Shown: positions 10,383-19,324, numbered from the stretch's first letter. The stretch is DNA of 64,000 bases from Sphingobacterium spiritivorum ATCC 33861 (GCF_000143765.1 NZ_GL379770.1:1266903-1330902); one strand, 5' to 3'. The notes: generated by a model not told the origin, from the sequence alone. Numbers and translations are program-made.

Positions 10383-10952
10383 TTAAATTGAAAAAAATGC
10401 AAAAAATATAATTGTTTTTACAACTTTTCGTAATATTTTAAGCACTTTGCTGATTTGATTTTCAACAGTACGGGGAGAGATATCTAATTTGTCTGCGATT
10501 TCTTTACTGTTCAGGTGATCCTGTCTGCTATACCTGAAGATGAGCTGTGTTTTCAAAGGTAATTTTTCTACCTCCTGAAAAATTAATTCTTTTACCCATT
10601 TGTAGTGCAAAACTTCATCCAGATTATAATCTTCTAACTGATCGAATAATCCATACTCATTTGTGTAAAGATGCTTCTGACTTTTGTTAATATGCTTTAT
10701 GATTGAAAATTTGGTTGCCTGGAATAAATAGGCTTCAAGATTGCGAATATTCTGAGGTTGTGCATGCGTCCACAGGGATAAAAAAATATCCTGTACCAGA
10801 TCTTCTGCTATGGCGGGCTCTTTGATACGATTTATACATATTGCATAGACAACCTTCCAGTGCCTGGTATATAATTCAGTAAAGGCAGTATGATCTTTTT
10901 CTGCGAGATATAGTAATAATTCGGAATCTGAAATAGATTCGTAAGCCTTCAT
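10383..10952 (-). CDS. ECF-type RNA polymerase sigma factor
   Basis: 189 residues. Region 2 spans about residues 20-90 (AFTELYTRHWKVVYAICINR, then EDLVQDIFLSLWTHA), and region 4 about 130-180 with the helix-turn-helix SKEIADKLDISPRTVENQI. This is the Bacteroidota FecI-like sigma-70 family paired with FecR. It heads the minus-strand operon with fecR, susC, susD and the peptidase. No autoregulatory promoter could be assigned with confidence; a weak ATTG-N20-TAATCTTC lies upstream. Confidence 0.95.
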   Translation of the reverse strand: MKAYESISDSELLLYLAEKDHTAFTELYTRHWKVVYAICINRIKEPAIAEDLVQDIFLSLWTHAQPQNIRNLEAYLFQATKFSIIKHINKSQKHLYTNEYGLFDQLEDYNLDEVLHYKWVKELIFQEVEKLPLKTQLIFRYSRQDHLNSKEIADKLDISPRTVENQISKVLKILRKVVKTIIFFAFFSI

Positions 10953-11238
10953 TCTTCTGACACCCCTTTAACAGCGCTAATATACGAAGATTAAACAGTT
11001 ATCAGAAAAGGAGCAATGACAACCATTCTATTTGTTACGGGATACTACAGTCAGTTTTGTGGACCAGCTCTCTCCAGGGAGGTTAACAAATCTCTTATAC
11101 GGGAAGGTTTTATATGTATTTCTATGGAATTATCTGTTTTCCGGCATCCCATTAGTACTAATGTACATCTGTTCCGAAAATAATCATGATGAATGCTGAT
11201 CTGATCTGTGCAGGCCTACCGATTCAATCCGTTATAAA

Positions 11239-11670
11239 ATGAAGAAAATAACCACTTTTACCTTACCTTTTTGCATACTTTTCGCCGTACTGACAGTCGC
11301 TTGTCAATCTGATATTCCGAAGGAAGAATACCGGAAATATAAGGCTACTCATAAGAATATTAAAGCCTATATGAATTTAAGGCTTGGTGAGCATAACTTC
11401 TATGGCAAATACCGGATCGTGTATCCGGGCAATGCAATCGATTCGGGCGAAGTAAAAGGCAAGGTTATTAATGATACCTTAATGGGAGACTATCGTTATA
11501 AGCAGTACGGATGGAAAGAACATAAGATCAGGCCCTTTATTTTGCTCCAAAAAGGAGATTCACTGATTCAGGGTACAGGAATGGAGTTAATGTATCTGGG
11601 TGTTTTTTATTTTGCACCTGCATCTATCAGTTTTGATAGCCCGCGTTTTGTTTTTTATCCGGAGAACTAA
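11239..11670 (+). CDS. Small lipoprotein of unknown function
   Basis: 143 residues starting MKKITTFTLPF with lipobox TVAC (Cys22), then a charged linker (KEEYRKYKATHKNIK) and an all-beta domain. Repeating segments GKYRIVYPGNAIDSGEV and GKVINDTLMGDYRYKQYG resemble small secreted domains that measure or bind ligands, but I do not recognise a family. It stands alone: convergent with ltaE downstream and divergent from the sigma gene upstream. The 286 bp upstream hold only a 14-bp palindrome (CATTAGTACTAATG at 11150-11163) of unknown meaning. Confidence 0.7.
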   Translation: MKKITTFTLPFCILFAVLTVACQSDIPKEEYRKYKATHKNIKAYMNLRLGEHNFYGKYRIVYPGNAIDSGEVKGKVINDTLMGDYRYKQYGWKEHKIRPFILLQKGDSLIQGTGMELMYLGVFYFAPASISFDSPRFVFYPEN

Positions 11671-11687
11671 TTTTGAAAGGGAATTAA

Positions 11688-11725
11688 CAGCAGGGAAGGC
11701 GTACGCTAATATGTCCCCCCTGCTG
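11688..11725. terminator. Hairpin between convergent genes
   Basis: Perfect 8-bp arms CAGCAGGG (11688-11695) and CCCTGCTG (11718-11725) with a 22-nt loop lie between the lipoprotein stop at 11670 and the ltaE stop at 11733. The position suits a bidirectional terminator, but the loop is long and no strong U-tract follows. Confidence 0.4.
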
Positions 11726-11732
11726 CAGTATA

Positions 11733-12749
11733 TCAGAATTTCAGCCTTTGCGCTAATTCCTCCAAATGCTGATCTGTGAAGTCCAGATGTGTGACAAATC
11801 TGACCAGATATTTACCGAACGAAACACAGTGTACATCAAGCTCTTTTAGTTTTGCAACAAAGTCTACCGATTCCATTACTTCAGATAATTCAGCCAGCAC
11901 AATATTTGTTTCGACAGGATACACATTCTTAACGTACGAATTCTGGGAGAGGATGCGGCCAATTTCTTTCGCTCTGCGGTGATCCTCTTTGAGTAACGCG
12001 ATGTGATGGTCAAGCGCATAATTACCTGCTGCCGCTAATCCTCCGGCTTGTCTCCAGCCACCTCCCATCACTTTCCGAAAGCGTTTTGCCTTTGCAATTA
12101 CGGTAGAAGTTCCGATTAACAGAGAGCCTACAGGACAGCCCAGACCCTTGGACAAACAGATTGATATACTGTCAAATACGTGTCCGTAATCCTCAGGCTG
12201 CTGATCTGTTTCAACTAACGCATTAAACAACCTGGCTCCGTCCAGATGTAGGATAAGTCCCTTGCGCACACATACTTCTTTTATCTTTTTTATTTCTTCA
12301 AAATCATATATGCTTCCACCACCCTTATTAACGGTATTTTCCAAGGATACCAGACTCGTTACCGGCTGATGTACATCGTCTGGATTATTAATGGAATCTT
12401 CGACCATTTGTGCGGTGATTCTGCCACGGTCGCCATCCAATGGCCGGACAGAAGCAAATGCGTTCAGGGCTATACCTCCACCTTCATACAGATAAATGTG
12501 TGATAACTTGTCACAGATTACCTCATCTCCGGGCTGTGTGTGCACGCGTATAGCCAGCTGATTGGTCATCGTGCCCGTAGGACAGAACAGCGCGGCTTCC
12601 ATTCCAAACATTGCTGCAACTTTCTTCTCCAGTTGATTTACACCTGGATCCTCTCCATATACATCATCCCCCAGTGCCGCATTTTGCATGGCTTCTTTCA
12701 TGCCGGATGTGGGCAATGTAAGTGTATCACTTCTTAAGTCTATTCTCAT
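11733..12749 (-). CDS. ltaE: Low-specificity L-threonine aldolase
   Basis: 338 residues, the normal size. It is a fold-type I PLP enzyme that cleaves threonine or allo-threonine to glycine and acetaldehyde. Visible hallmarks: N-terminal [21 protein letters not shown] near residue 28, [14 protein letters not shown] near 53, [11 protein letters not shown] near 168, and the PLP-binding Lys201 in [16 protein letters not shown]. Its ATG overlaps the marR stop by 4 bp (ATGA), so the two genes are translationally coupled, and the MarR protein is the likely local regulator. The gene symbol rests on the family, not on tested substrate preference. Confidence 0.93.
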   Translation of the reverse strand: MRIDLRSDTLTLPTSGMKEAMQNAALGDDVYGEDPGVNQLEKKVAAMFGMEAALFCPTGTMTNQLAIRVHTQPGDEVICDKLSHIYLYEGGGIALNAFASVRPLDGDRGRITAQMVEDSINNPDDVHQPVTSLVSLENTVNKGGGSIYDFEEIKKIKEVCVRKGLILHLDGARLFNALVETDQQPEDYGHVFDSISICLSKGLGCPVGSLLIGTSTVIAKAKRFRKVMGGGWRQAGGLAAAGNYALDHHIALLKEDHRRAKEIGRILSQNSYVKNVYPVETNIVLAELSEVMESVDFVAKLKELDVHCVSFGKYLVRFVTHLDFTDQHLEELAQRLKF

Positions 12750-13237
12750 GATTTTATATTCTTTTTATTTTTAAGAACCATTGCGCGTTGCATAAAACTT
12801 TGCTCTGCTATTCGTTGTTCGGTTTCCTGTATGGCCTGCAGTAAATTGTTTTGATTATTGGTGATTTCGGTCAGAACAGTAATCATAATATCCCATACAG
12901 GCTCCATTTTTGTAATCAGATCCGTACCTTTTGCCGTGAGTTGCAATAGACGTTTGCGTTCGTCGATTTTATCTTTTTTTGAGCGGATTAACTTTTGGTT
13001 TTCCAGCTCTTTCAGCAGATTAATAGTCGAAGGGTGGGTGTATCCTATTTCGCTGGCTATCTCTACAACACTTAATGTGCCTTTGTGAAACAAAGTATAC
13101 ATGACAGGGAACCATTTGGGCTCAAAATCAATATCAAACTCTTTATAAAGCAGAGCTCCTTCTTTGCGTAACTGTTCACTCAGGCGCTGCAGTCGCGTTG
13201 ATAAAGCTAATATTCCCAGGCTGTCTATTATGTTCAT
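12746..13237 (-). CDS. MarR family transcriptional regulator
   Basis: 163 residues with a winged-helix domain: [20 protein letters not shown] forms the helix-turn-helix (about residues 53-75), the wing is [19 protein letters not shown], and a C-terminal dimerisation helix follows. It is the first gene of a two-gene operon with ltaE and overlaps it by 4 bp. The promoter carries a palindrome between its -33 and -7 elements, which predicts autorepression. The effector is unknown; a small amino-acid-related or aromatic molecule is possible but not shown. Confidence 0.92.
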   Translation of the reverse strand: MNIIDSLGILALSTRLQRLSEQLRKEGALLYKEFDIDFEPKWFPVMYTLFHKGTLSVVEIASEIGYTHPSTINLLKELENQKLIRSKKDKIDERKRLLQLTAKGTDLITKMEPVWDIMITVLTEITNNQNNLLQAIQETEQRIAEQSFMQRAMVLKNKKNIKS

Positions 13238-13284
13238 TGCATCTTTTTTTTATGTCAGTGTATTAGCGTAATATTTATTATATA

Positions 13285-13316
13285 CAAAACTACGTAGTTG
13301 AATACATATATTCAAA
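13285..13316 (-). promoter_or_regulatory. Promoter of marR-ltaE
   Basis: On the minus strand, TTTG (13313-13316) and TAGTTTTG (13285-13292) are separated by 20 bp, a good match to the Bacteroidota housekeeping promoter TTTG-N19/20-TAnnTTTG. The start codon is about 50 bp downstream. Confidence 0.7.
13288..13315. promoter_or_regulatory. Palindromic MarR-type operator pair
   Basis: Two overlapping inverted repeats: AACTACGTAGTT (13288-13299, perfect 12-bp palindrome) and TTGAATACATATATTCAA (13298-13315, 7-bp arms with a 4-bp centre). They occupy the space between and over the promoter elements of marR, the classical place for a MarR autorepressor site. Confidence 0.6.
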
Positions 13317-13393
13317 TTTTTTTTCAATTTTACTATTTTAACCATCAAGACTGCTTTTTAAATATACTTTGACAACTAATAGCTTAGAAGAGA

Positions 13394-14317
13394 TTACAAA
13401 GGTATAGCTGTTACCTGATGGCTATCTCTAAACTGCTGATATCTTTCTAACGAGTATTCAGGACAAGCGCCTTCGTGTGAAGTAATAAATGCGCCTAAAG
13501 ATACAGCCTGATGCATGATTTCGTGTGGAGAAGTTCCCTGTTCCAGTCTTTTGGATAAAAAACCTGCTAAAAAGGAATCCCCGCTTCCTACCGTGTCTTT
13601 TACTTCTACAGTCACAGTCGGATATAAATAAAAATCACCTTTACAGGCATATAATGCTCCTTTACTTCCTTTAGAGACAATAATCTCATTCATGCCGAAT
13701 GTATCCTGAAGATAACTGATACTATCTTTTTCATCTTCGTAGGTTTTTCCCAGAAAATCCAGCATCATACGTAGTTCAGCCTTGTTGAATTTGGCCAGCT
13801 GCGTTTTATGTAATAACTCTTTAATGAGTCTTACATCATAATATGGGGGGCGCAGGTTGATGTCAAATACATTGTAATTGCTTGCTTCCAGCAATTCAAA
13901 TAAGGTGTTTCTGGATTGTTCCTGACGGGCAGCCAGAGTGCCGAATACAAATGCATCTGTCTGAGCAAGCAAGTGTTTGTCTGAAGCTCTTGTGCTGATA
14001 AAATCCCAGGCAACGTTCTGTACAATGTCATAATGCGCTTCATTATTTTCATCTAATGAAGCAATCACTGTACTGGTAGGGTGAATATGACTGACCTGAA
14101 TACCATCAGTACGCATATTCCAGTTGTTGAGTTGCTCTATGATCTCCGTACCCAGATTATCTTCTCCGATACTGCTAATCATGCTGGCGTCAACTCCCAT
14201 TTTAAAAAGATGATAAGCCACATTAAAAGGTGCTCCTCCGATCCTTCGCTGGCCTCCCGGAAAGATATCCCATAAAACCTCTCCAAAGCAAGCTATTCTT
14301 ATTTTATTATCCATCAT
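13394..14317 (-). CDS. PfkB-family sugar kinase, probable fructokinase
   Basis: About 307 residues from the start MMDNKIRIACFGEV (14317 or 14314); an upstream in-frame ATG at 14353 would add 12 residues that do not fit the family. The N-terminal CFGEVLWDIFPGGQRRIGGAPFN-type segment is typical of fructokinases, and the C-terminal DTVGSGDSFLAGFLSK supplies the anion hole and catalytic Asp. Expected reaction: ATP-dependent phosphorylation of fructose to fructose 6-phosphate. It is the last gene of the polyol cluster, where the upstream dehydrogenase would yield fructose from mannitol. It could also act on another ketose. Confidence 0.87.
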   Translation of the reverse strand: MMDNKIRIACFGEVLWDIFPGGQRRIGGAPFNVAYHLFKMGVDASMISSIGEDNLGTEIIEQLNNWNMRTDGIQVSHIHPTSTVIASLDENNEAHYDIVQNVAWDFISTRASDKHLLAQTDAFVFGTLAARQEQSRNTLFELLEASNYNVFDINLRPPYYDVRLIKELLHKTQLAKFNKAELRMMLDFLGKTYEDEKDSISYLQDTFGMNEIIVSKGSKGALYACKGDFYLYPTVTVEVKDTVGSGDSFLAGFLSKRLEQGTSPHEIMHQAVSLGAFITSHEGACPEYSLERYQQFRDSHQVTAIPL

Positions 14318-14476
14318 TGTTATTTGTAGTATGTAGTATAACATGCAGCGCAAAGTCGGTCTGTATTGTTGCGTCTGTTATGCCGATGATATCTCATCAG
14401 TTTCTATATGTCTGTTTATTGTTTTTCTAATTTACATAATTTACGATACGCTCACCTTATTAAGTGTTGCATATTC

Positions 14477-15208
14477 TCAGAAAGAATAGACCTGCACTGA
14501 AAATTGTAGTAAGGCACGGTTGTCTACCGGATTCCACATTCCCCACAAACCCAGCGGAAACTGATAGTTTCCGATTTTAAAAGGTTTGGAAAGCATAAGG
14601 CTCAATTCATTGAAGCCTGCTTTTCGGGAGAAGAAGTTATTTTTTTCTCCGGAAGTATGCAGAGCAAAGCTGTAACCAAGTCTGGCACGCAATTCCAGAT
14701 CATCTTTTTTGAAGACAGGATATTCTCCGGAAACAAAACTGGAATATTTATTGGCAGTATTGCCGCTGTTCCGATCACGGCCAAAGACGACAGTATTCCA
14801 GCTCAATACCAAAGGAATACGATCACTGATTGTATAATAGGATCGAAAATCCCAAAACCGTCCGGTTTCATCAGCCGTATAATTAAAGAATTCGTCATTA
14901 TTATAAGTAGCTTCCGGAGAGAAGTTATAAATGTCCCATAACTCTACCGTGAGGTGCTTGTTCTTATAGCCGATATAATTATTAAATTCTTTGTAGGATC
15001 CGTCAGCATCACCTCCGGCCCAGAATCCTCCATAAAAATTCTTATAATCTACATGAATATCTCCTGTATATACCAGACCTGTGGCCACCTCTATTCCCCG
15101 CCAGAGGTGACTGTTTCGCAATTGTAAAGCAGAATGTATTTCCTGTCCGTACAGGCACATGTTTCCAAAGATCATTGAAAACAATATCAATAATTTATAT
15201 CTGACCAT
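14477..15208 (-). CDS. Outer-membrane beta-barrel-like protein in the polyol operon
   Basis: 243 residues with a signal peptide ending near MCLYGQ. The mature protein alternates aromatic and polar residues (NSHLWRGIEVATGLVYTGDI, FYGGFWAGGDADGSY, NNYIGYKNKHLTVELWDIY) and ends in a strand closing with Phe (FSVQVYSF), as outer-membrane barrels do. It resembles small TorF-like putative porins. Lying between the permease and the kinase, it may let the sugar alcohol cross the outer membrane, or sense or stabilise it. Function is inferred from position only. Confidence 0.7.
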   Translation of the reverse strand: MVRYKLLILFSMIFGNMCLYGQEIHSALQLRNSHLWRGIEVATGLVYTGDIHVDYKNFYGGFWAGGDADGSYKEFNNYIGYKNKHLTVELWDIYNFSPEATYNNDEFFNYTADETGRFWDFRSYYTISDRIPLVLSWNTVVFGRDRNSGNTANKYSSFVSGEYPVFKKDDLELRARLGYSFALHTSGEKNNFFSRKAGFNELSLMLSKPFKIGNYQFPLGLWGMWNPVDNRALLQFSVQVYSF

Positions 15209-15265
15209 TTTGAATGGGTTGTTAAGAATATATGGCGTTAAAGCGTCAGCTGTGGTTTATAAATA

Positions 15266-16585
15266 TCAGTTTACAATATCTTTGGGTCTGATTCGTGAAC
15301 CGAATAAGGCATATGAAAGCATGAGCAGTTCACAGATAACCGTGAGTGACCATGTCCACCTCCAGGATCCGAGAATATCCGCCAGTCCTCCCTGAACCAA
15401 CGTAAATACGGCACCGCCAAATACGGCTGAGATAAATACACCGGAAGCTTTAGAAGTGTACTTGTTAAGTCCTTTGATGGATAATGAAAAGATACAGCTC
15501 CACATCGTAGAGTGCAGCAGTCCGATCGCAACCAAAAACCAGAGATTTTGTGTAATCATAGCAATAATGGCCAGTATGGTCGCTGATATTGTGGTGACTG
15601 TCAACTGTGTCTTTGCTGATATTTTACTGAAAAAACTCGATATCGCTCTTCCGACCAGAAAGCCTCCCCAGTATAAGGTAGAGAGTAAGGCATGTATTCC
15701 CAGATCAACTCCTCCGATAATAATATCTGTCTTACCAAAAAAACTCATCGGATGTCCGGATTCCATAAGTTCAAAGGCATGTAAATTGATATTCGCACCT
15801 ATGGCAACTTCTGTACCTACATAAAAAAAGATCGCCATGACGCCTAATGCAAAGTGCCGGAATGACCAGATACTTCTTTCCAGTTTTTCACCGGATGCCG
15901 CACGTGTATTGGCAATATCCGGAAGGTGCAGTTGACGGGTGATGAGGGTGACGACTATCACACAGGCTATCAGCGCCAGCAGTGGCATAAGCAATTGTCT
16001 GATCTCGATATTGGCAATAGAGATTCCACTAAACATCACTACGGTTACAAAGAACGGAGCAGAAGTAGTTCCGATGGAATTGATCGCTGTAGTAATATTG
16101 AGTCTTTGCACCGCCTGAGTACCCGGCAATTCATAAGACGCTACGTAGGGATTGACCACTACCTGTATCACTGCGGCAGAAGTTCCCATCAGATAGGAGC
16201 CGATAATAAATATTATAAATCCATAAGGGAGCGCTGCATCTGCAAAATGCAAGGCAAGATGCGGATATTGATAGCCAAACCAGGAAGAGCATAAGTACAT
16301 CAGCAGTCCCGAAATCATAAATAGCAGTCCGCGCAGCAATGTATTTTTGTAACCTGCGGCGTTGACCCATTTACTCGCCAGAGTACCATTGAGCAGATAT
16401 CCTAAAAAGAAGAAGAATGAAATTAAAGTAGTAAAGGTATTTTTCAGACTACCCGCTTCTGCCAGAAAAGTAAATTTTAGTGGGGCCTGCAATTGTTCAT
16501 TTACCGTAGTCAGAAAGCCTACTATAAAATATATAAAGGTTACAATGGCAAAGGGCAGTATGCCATTCCGAAGTTTTGTTTCCAT
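15266..16585 (-). CDS. Sugar permease of the MFS, fucose-permease-like (FHS) group
   Basis: 439 residues and about 12 predicted membrane helices, starting METKLRNGILPFAIVTFIYF with the early motif GFLTTVNEQLQAPLKF, typical of FHS sugar/proton symporters. The middle loop lies near residue 230, and the second half opens with SFRHFALGVMAIFFYVGTEV. Expected role: proton-coupled uptake of a sugar or sugar alcohol across the inner membrane. It lies 32 bp after the polyol dehydrogenase and upstream of the barrel protein and kinase, so mannitol or a related polyol is the likely substrate. Confidence 0.9.
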   Translation of the reverse strand: METKLRNGILPFAIVTFIYFIVGFLTTVNEQLQAPLKFTFLAEAGSLKNTFTTLISFFFFLGYLLNGTLASKWVNAAGYKNTLLRGLLFMISGLLMYLCSSWFGYQYPHLALHFADAALPYGFIIFIIGSYLMGTSAAVIQVVVNPYVASYELPGTQAVQRLNITTAINSIGTTSAPFFVTVVMFSGISIANIEIRQLLMPLLALIACVIVVTLITRQLHLPDIANTRAASGEKLERSIWSFRHFALGVMAIFFYVGTEVAIGANINLHAFELMESGHPMSFFGKTDIIIGGVDLGIHALLSTLYWGGFLVGRAISSFFSKISAKTQLTVTTISATILAIIAMITQNLWFLVAIGLLHSTMWSCIFSLSIKGLNKYTSKASGVFISAVFGGAVFTLVQGGLADILGSWRWTWSLTVICELLMLSYALFGSRIRPKDIVN

Positions 16586-16617
16586 AATTTTTTTAATGAT
16601 TTATATTGGTTAGAATA

Positions 16618-18084
16618 TTAGTCCAAAATAGATTGTAATCCCCCCTTAGCACATTTTATACATTGTAATACTTTCTTCAAACCTTTTTCCCGGATACTGT
16701 GCGCAAATCCTGTATACAGCCCGACGAAAGATGCTACCGCTGTGAGATCTGTACTGCGGAATGCGGATAACCGGAGAAAATCAACAGGATTATTGCTTTT
16801 TGTGCTTTCCCGATCTTCGGCAGTTAACCAGGGTTCGGCTATTTCAAACTGCTGCTGCTTGTCATCAGTCTGATATTTGAGATAATGTCTGTAAGAGGCT
16901 ATTAAAAAAGCAACGCGACTCAATTCCTGATTATCTTTGATCATTTTGAGGAGATTAGGCATGATATATACAGGAAATTTGGAAATCCCGTCAAAACATA
17001 GTCTGCTGATCTGATCACTAACTGCAGGGTTGGCAAATCGTTCTATCAGTGTTTGTTTGTATTCTTTCAGATCAATACCTGTAGGAGGAGGTACATGAGG
17101 CGTGATATCTGTATCCATAAAATCACAGACAAATTTTACCATCTCTTTGTCCTGCATAGCTTCATCCACTTTACGATATCCGATCAGAAAAGAAGGGTAG
17201 GAGAGTAAGGTATGAGAGGCATTCAGTAAGCTCAGTTTCATGTTTTCATAGGCTGTTACATCATCTGTAAATTCTACTCCTACACGTTCCCAGGCTGGTC
17301 TGCCGGCAATAAAATTATCTTCGATTACCCATTGGATAAAATCTTCGCAGTATACAGGAGCTTTATCATAGATACCACTTTGGTTATTCAGTCGTGTTAT
17401 ATCCTGTGCTGTTGTAGCCGGGGTAATCCGGTCAACCATACTATTGGGAAAACTCACATTTGTTTCCATCCATTCTGCCAGTTCCGGATCCTGAGCCGCA
17501 ATGAACGTGCAAAATGCACGCTTCGCTGTATTTCCGTTGTGTTGCAGATTATCACAGGAAAGAATGGTTATACCACCGCTACCACTTGCCTTGCGCTGAC
17601 GCAGACCTTCTGCTATATAACCAAAAACTGTGGTTGGATTTGCCGGATGTATCAGGTCATCTTTTATCCACTCATTGTCCAGCATAAATTCATTTGTGAC
17701 TTTATCCAGATTATAACCTCCTTCTGTAATCGTAAGGGTGATGATACGGATAGCGCTGTCAGCAATCTTGTGCAGCAGCTCCTGCTGATCTTCCACTGCC
17801 CATAGCAATTCAGAAAGAGAGCCTATACGGTAGATATCATGCTCACCTTCTCTTCCGCAAACCGTCAGGGTGTAATCTAACTGTTGTGAACGCAGGTTTT
17901 GTACGAGTTTCTCATCCCCCGGAAGCAGACAGGCACCGCAGATTCCCCATTGCTTTTGATCTTCGTCATGGAGTAATTGGTCGGTATAGAATGCCTGATG
18001 AGCCCTGTGAAAGTTGCCCACTCCAATATGCAGAATTCCTGACTGTATCGTATTACGGTCATAATTATATGTATGTACCTTCAT
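16618..18084 (-). CDS. Mannitol dehydrogenase family polyol dehydrogenase
   Basis: 488 residues, the usual length of long-chain polyol dehydrogenases. The N-terminal Rossmann region has LHIGVGNFHRAHQAFYTDQL; the family signature appears as SMVDRITPATT; and the catalytic Lys-Asn-His set is visible in MKLSLLNASHTLLSYP (K-x4-N-x2-H). Probable reaction: NAD-dependent oxidation of mannitol to fructose; fructuronate reductase activity in the same family cannot be excluded. With the downstream permease, barrel protein and PfkB kinase it forms a complete route polyol to fructose 6-phosphate. It is divergent from a LacI gene with a duplicated operator between them. Confidence 0.9.
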   Translation of the reverse strand: MKVHTYNYDRNTIQSGILHIGVGNFHRAHQAFYTDQLLHDEDQKQWGICGACLLPGDEKLVQNLRSQQLDYTLTVCGREGEHDIYRIGSLSELLWAVEDQQELLHKIADSAIRIITLTITEGGYNLDKVTNEFMLDNEWIKDDLIHPANPTTVFGYIAEGLRQRKASGSGGITILSCDNLQHNGNTAKRAFCTFIAAQDPELAEWMETNVSFPNSMVDRITPATTAQDITRLNNQSGIYDKAPVYCEDFIQWVIEDNFIAGRPAWERVGVEFTDDVTAYENMKLSLLNASHTLLSYPSFLIGYRKVDEAMQDKEMVKFVCDFMDTDITPHVPPPTGIDLKEYKQTLIERFANPAVSDQISRLCFDGISKFPVYIMPNLLKMIKDNQELSRVAFLIASYRHYLKYQTDDKQQQFEIAEPWLTAEDRESTKSNNPVDFLRLSAFRSTDLTAVASFVGLYTGFAHSIREKGLKKVLQCIKCAKGGLQSILD

Positions 18085-18126
18085 ATTACATTATTTTTGG
18101 TTTAAATAAAATGCGAATTGGTTAAT

Positions 18127-18134
18127 CAAATTTA
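18127..18134 (-). promoter_or_regulatory. -7 element of the polyol operon
   Basis: Minus-strand TAAATTTG matches TAnnTTTG about 43 bp before the dehydrogenase ATG. No good -33 TTTG is present at 19-20 bp upstream, which is compatible with a promoter that depends on the nearby regulator. Confidence 0.45.
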
Positions 18135-18180
18135 TAGGAATTGGATTCTTGGAATAGCATGTGTGTCAGTAAATTATCTC

Positions 18181-18214
18181 TGGGATCGTTCCCAAAGTTG
18201 TGGGAACGATCCCA
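18181..18214. promoter_or_regulatory. Double LacI-type operator
   Basis: TGGGATCGTTCCCA (18181-18194) and its exact reverse complement TGGGAACGATCCCA (18201-18214) are separated by 6 bp. Each 14-mer is itself a near-palindrome with the central CG step seen in LacI/GalR operators, and the two centres are 20 bp apart, about two helical turns. They lie between the -7 elements of the two divergent transcripts and so can control both. Confidence 0.75.
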
Positions 18215-18231
18215 TGAATGCATGTTTTTCT

Positions 18232-18239
18232 TAACTTTG
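18232..18239 (+). promoter_or_regulatory. -7 element of the lacI-type regulator gene
   Basis: TAACTTTG matches TAnnTTTG and lies 17 bp before the chosen ATG at 18257. The double operator occupies the region where the -33 element would be, so autorepression is likely. Confidence 0.45.
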
Positions 18240-18256
18240 GAAAAATACAGTATGTT

Positions 18257-19267
18257 ATGAAGCGTGTCACCATTAAAGATCTGTCTAAATACTTGTCTTT
18301 GTCTACCTCTACGATATCCAGAGCATTGGTAAACGATAAAAATATCCATCCCGAAACCAAACAAAAGGTCTTGGAGATGGCAGAAAAAATGGGTTATAAA
18401 CCGAATCCTACTGCATTGAATCTTAAGTACGGGCAATCCAAAAGCATTGGTTTCGTTGTTCCGGAAATGACGACTCCTTTTTCTGCGAAAGTGTTGAAAG
18501 GCATCCAAAGTATTTTGTATCCCTTAGGATATAGAATAATCATTATGCAGTCGGATGAAAATCCGGAGATCGAACGCAAAAACCTGTTGATGCTGGAAGA
18601 GTTTAATGTGGATGGTATCATTATCAACCTATGTCATGAAACATATAATATGGATCTGTATCAGCAGATCATGGGCAGAGGAACAGCTCTCGTATTTTTT
18701 GACCGGATACCTGCCAAATCATTGGAAGCTTCCAAGGTAATGGTCAACGATCATATCAAAGCCTCTCTTATGGTCGAGCACCTCATTGCTACAGGACGCA
18801 GAAGAATTGTACATATCAAGGGACCTTCTTCCATTCGCAATGCTACCGAAAGAGCATTGGGCTATGAACGGATCTTGACCAAACATGGTATTTTTGACCC
18901 TGAATTATTAATCAAAACCGATGGTGCAACATTTGAACATGGCAGGAATGTGGCACAGCAACTGCTTAGCAAGAACATTAAATTTGACAGTATTTTTGCT
19001 TTTACGGATACCCTGGCTATCGGTGCTATGAACTATCTCCTGGAGCAGGGAATCAATATTCCGCAACAGGTTTCTATTGCCAGTTTTTCAGGAACAGAAC
19101 TGGCTACTATTGTACATCCGCAATTGAGTAGTGTGGAACAACCGCTGACTAAGATGGGGGAGACTGCTGCTCATATGATGCTGGATAAGATAAAAAATAA
19201 TACAGGTGAATGCCAGACTGTGGTGATGGATGCCGAATTGATATACAGAGCTTCTACCTTAGGATAA
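18257..19267 (+). CDS. LacI family transcriptional regulator of the polyol operon
   Basis: 336 residues from MKRVTIKDLSKYLSLSTSTI; an in-frame ATG at 18218 lies too close to the promoter and adds residues unlike the family. The helix-turn-helix and hinge (ISRALVNDKNIHPETKQKVL, then YKPNPTALNLK) are followed by a periplasmic-binding-protein-like effector domain (IGFVVPEMTTPFSAKVLKGI through SVEQPLTKMGETAAHMML). It is transcribed away from the dehydrogenase/permease/kinase genes with a double operator between. Expected to repress them until the sugar or its phosphate binds, and to control itself. Confidence 0.92.
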   Translation: MKRVTIKDLSKYLSLSTSTISRALVNDKNIHPETKQKVLEMAEKMGYKPNPTALNLKYGQSKSIGFVVPEMTTPFSAKVLKGIQSILYPLGYRIIIMQSDENPEIERKNLLMLEEFNVDGIIINLCHETYNMDLYQQIMGRGTALVFFDRIPAKSLEASKVMVNDHIKASLMVEHLIATGRRRIVHIKGPSSIRNATERALGYERILTKHGIFDPELLIKTDGATFEHGRNVAQQLLSKNIKFDSIFAFTDTLAIGAMNYLLEQGINIPQQVSIASFSGTELATIVHPQLSSVEQPLTKMGETAAHMMLDKIKNNTGECQTVVMDAELIYRASTLG

Positions 19268-19324
19268 GAAAATTTTACTACAGAAATAACGGATAAATAA
19301 TATTATACACTAAACCCTGAGCGA

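Noticed and set aside
11150..11163. CATTAGTACTAATG palindrome as an operator for the small lipoprotein gene
   Set aside because: Perfect but short, single, and not placed on a recognisable promoter; chance cannot be excluded.
15926..16294. A 122-codon plus-strand frame within the MFS permease gene
   Set aside because: It is a shadow of the permease; the translation is polar and repetitive without any domain.
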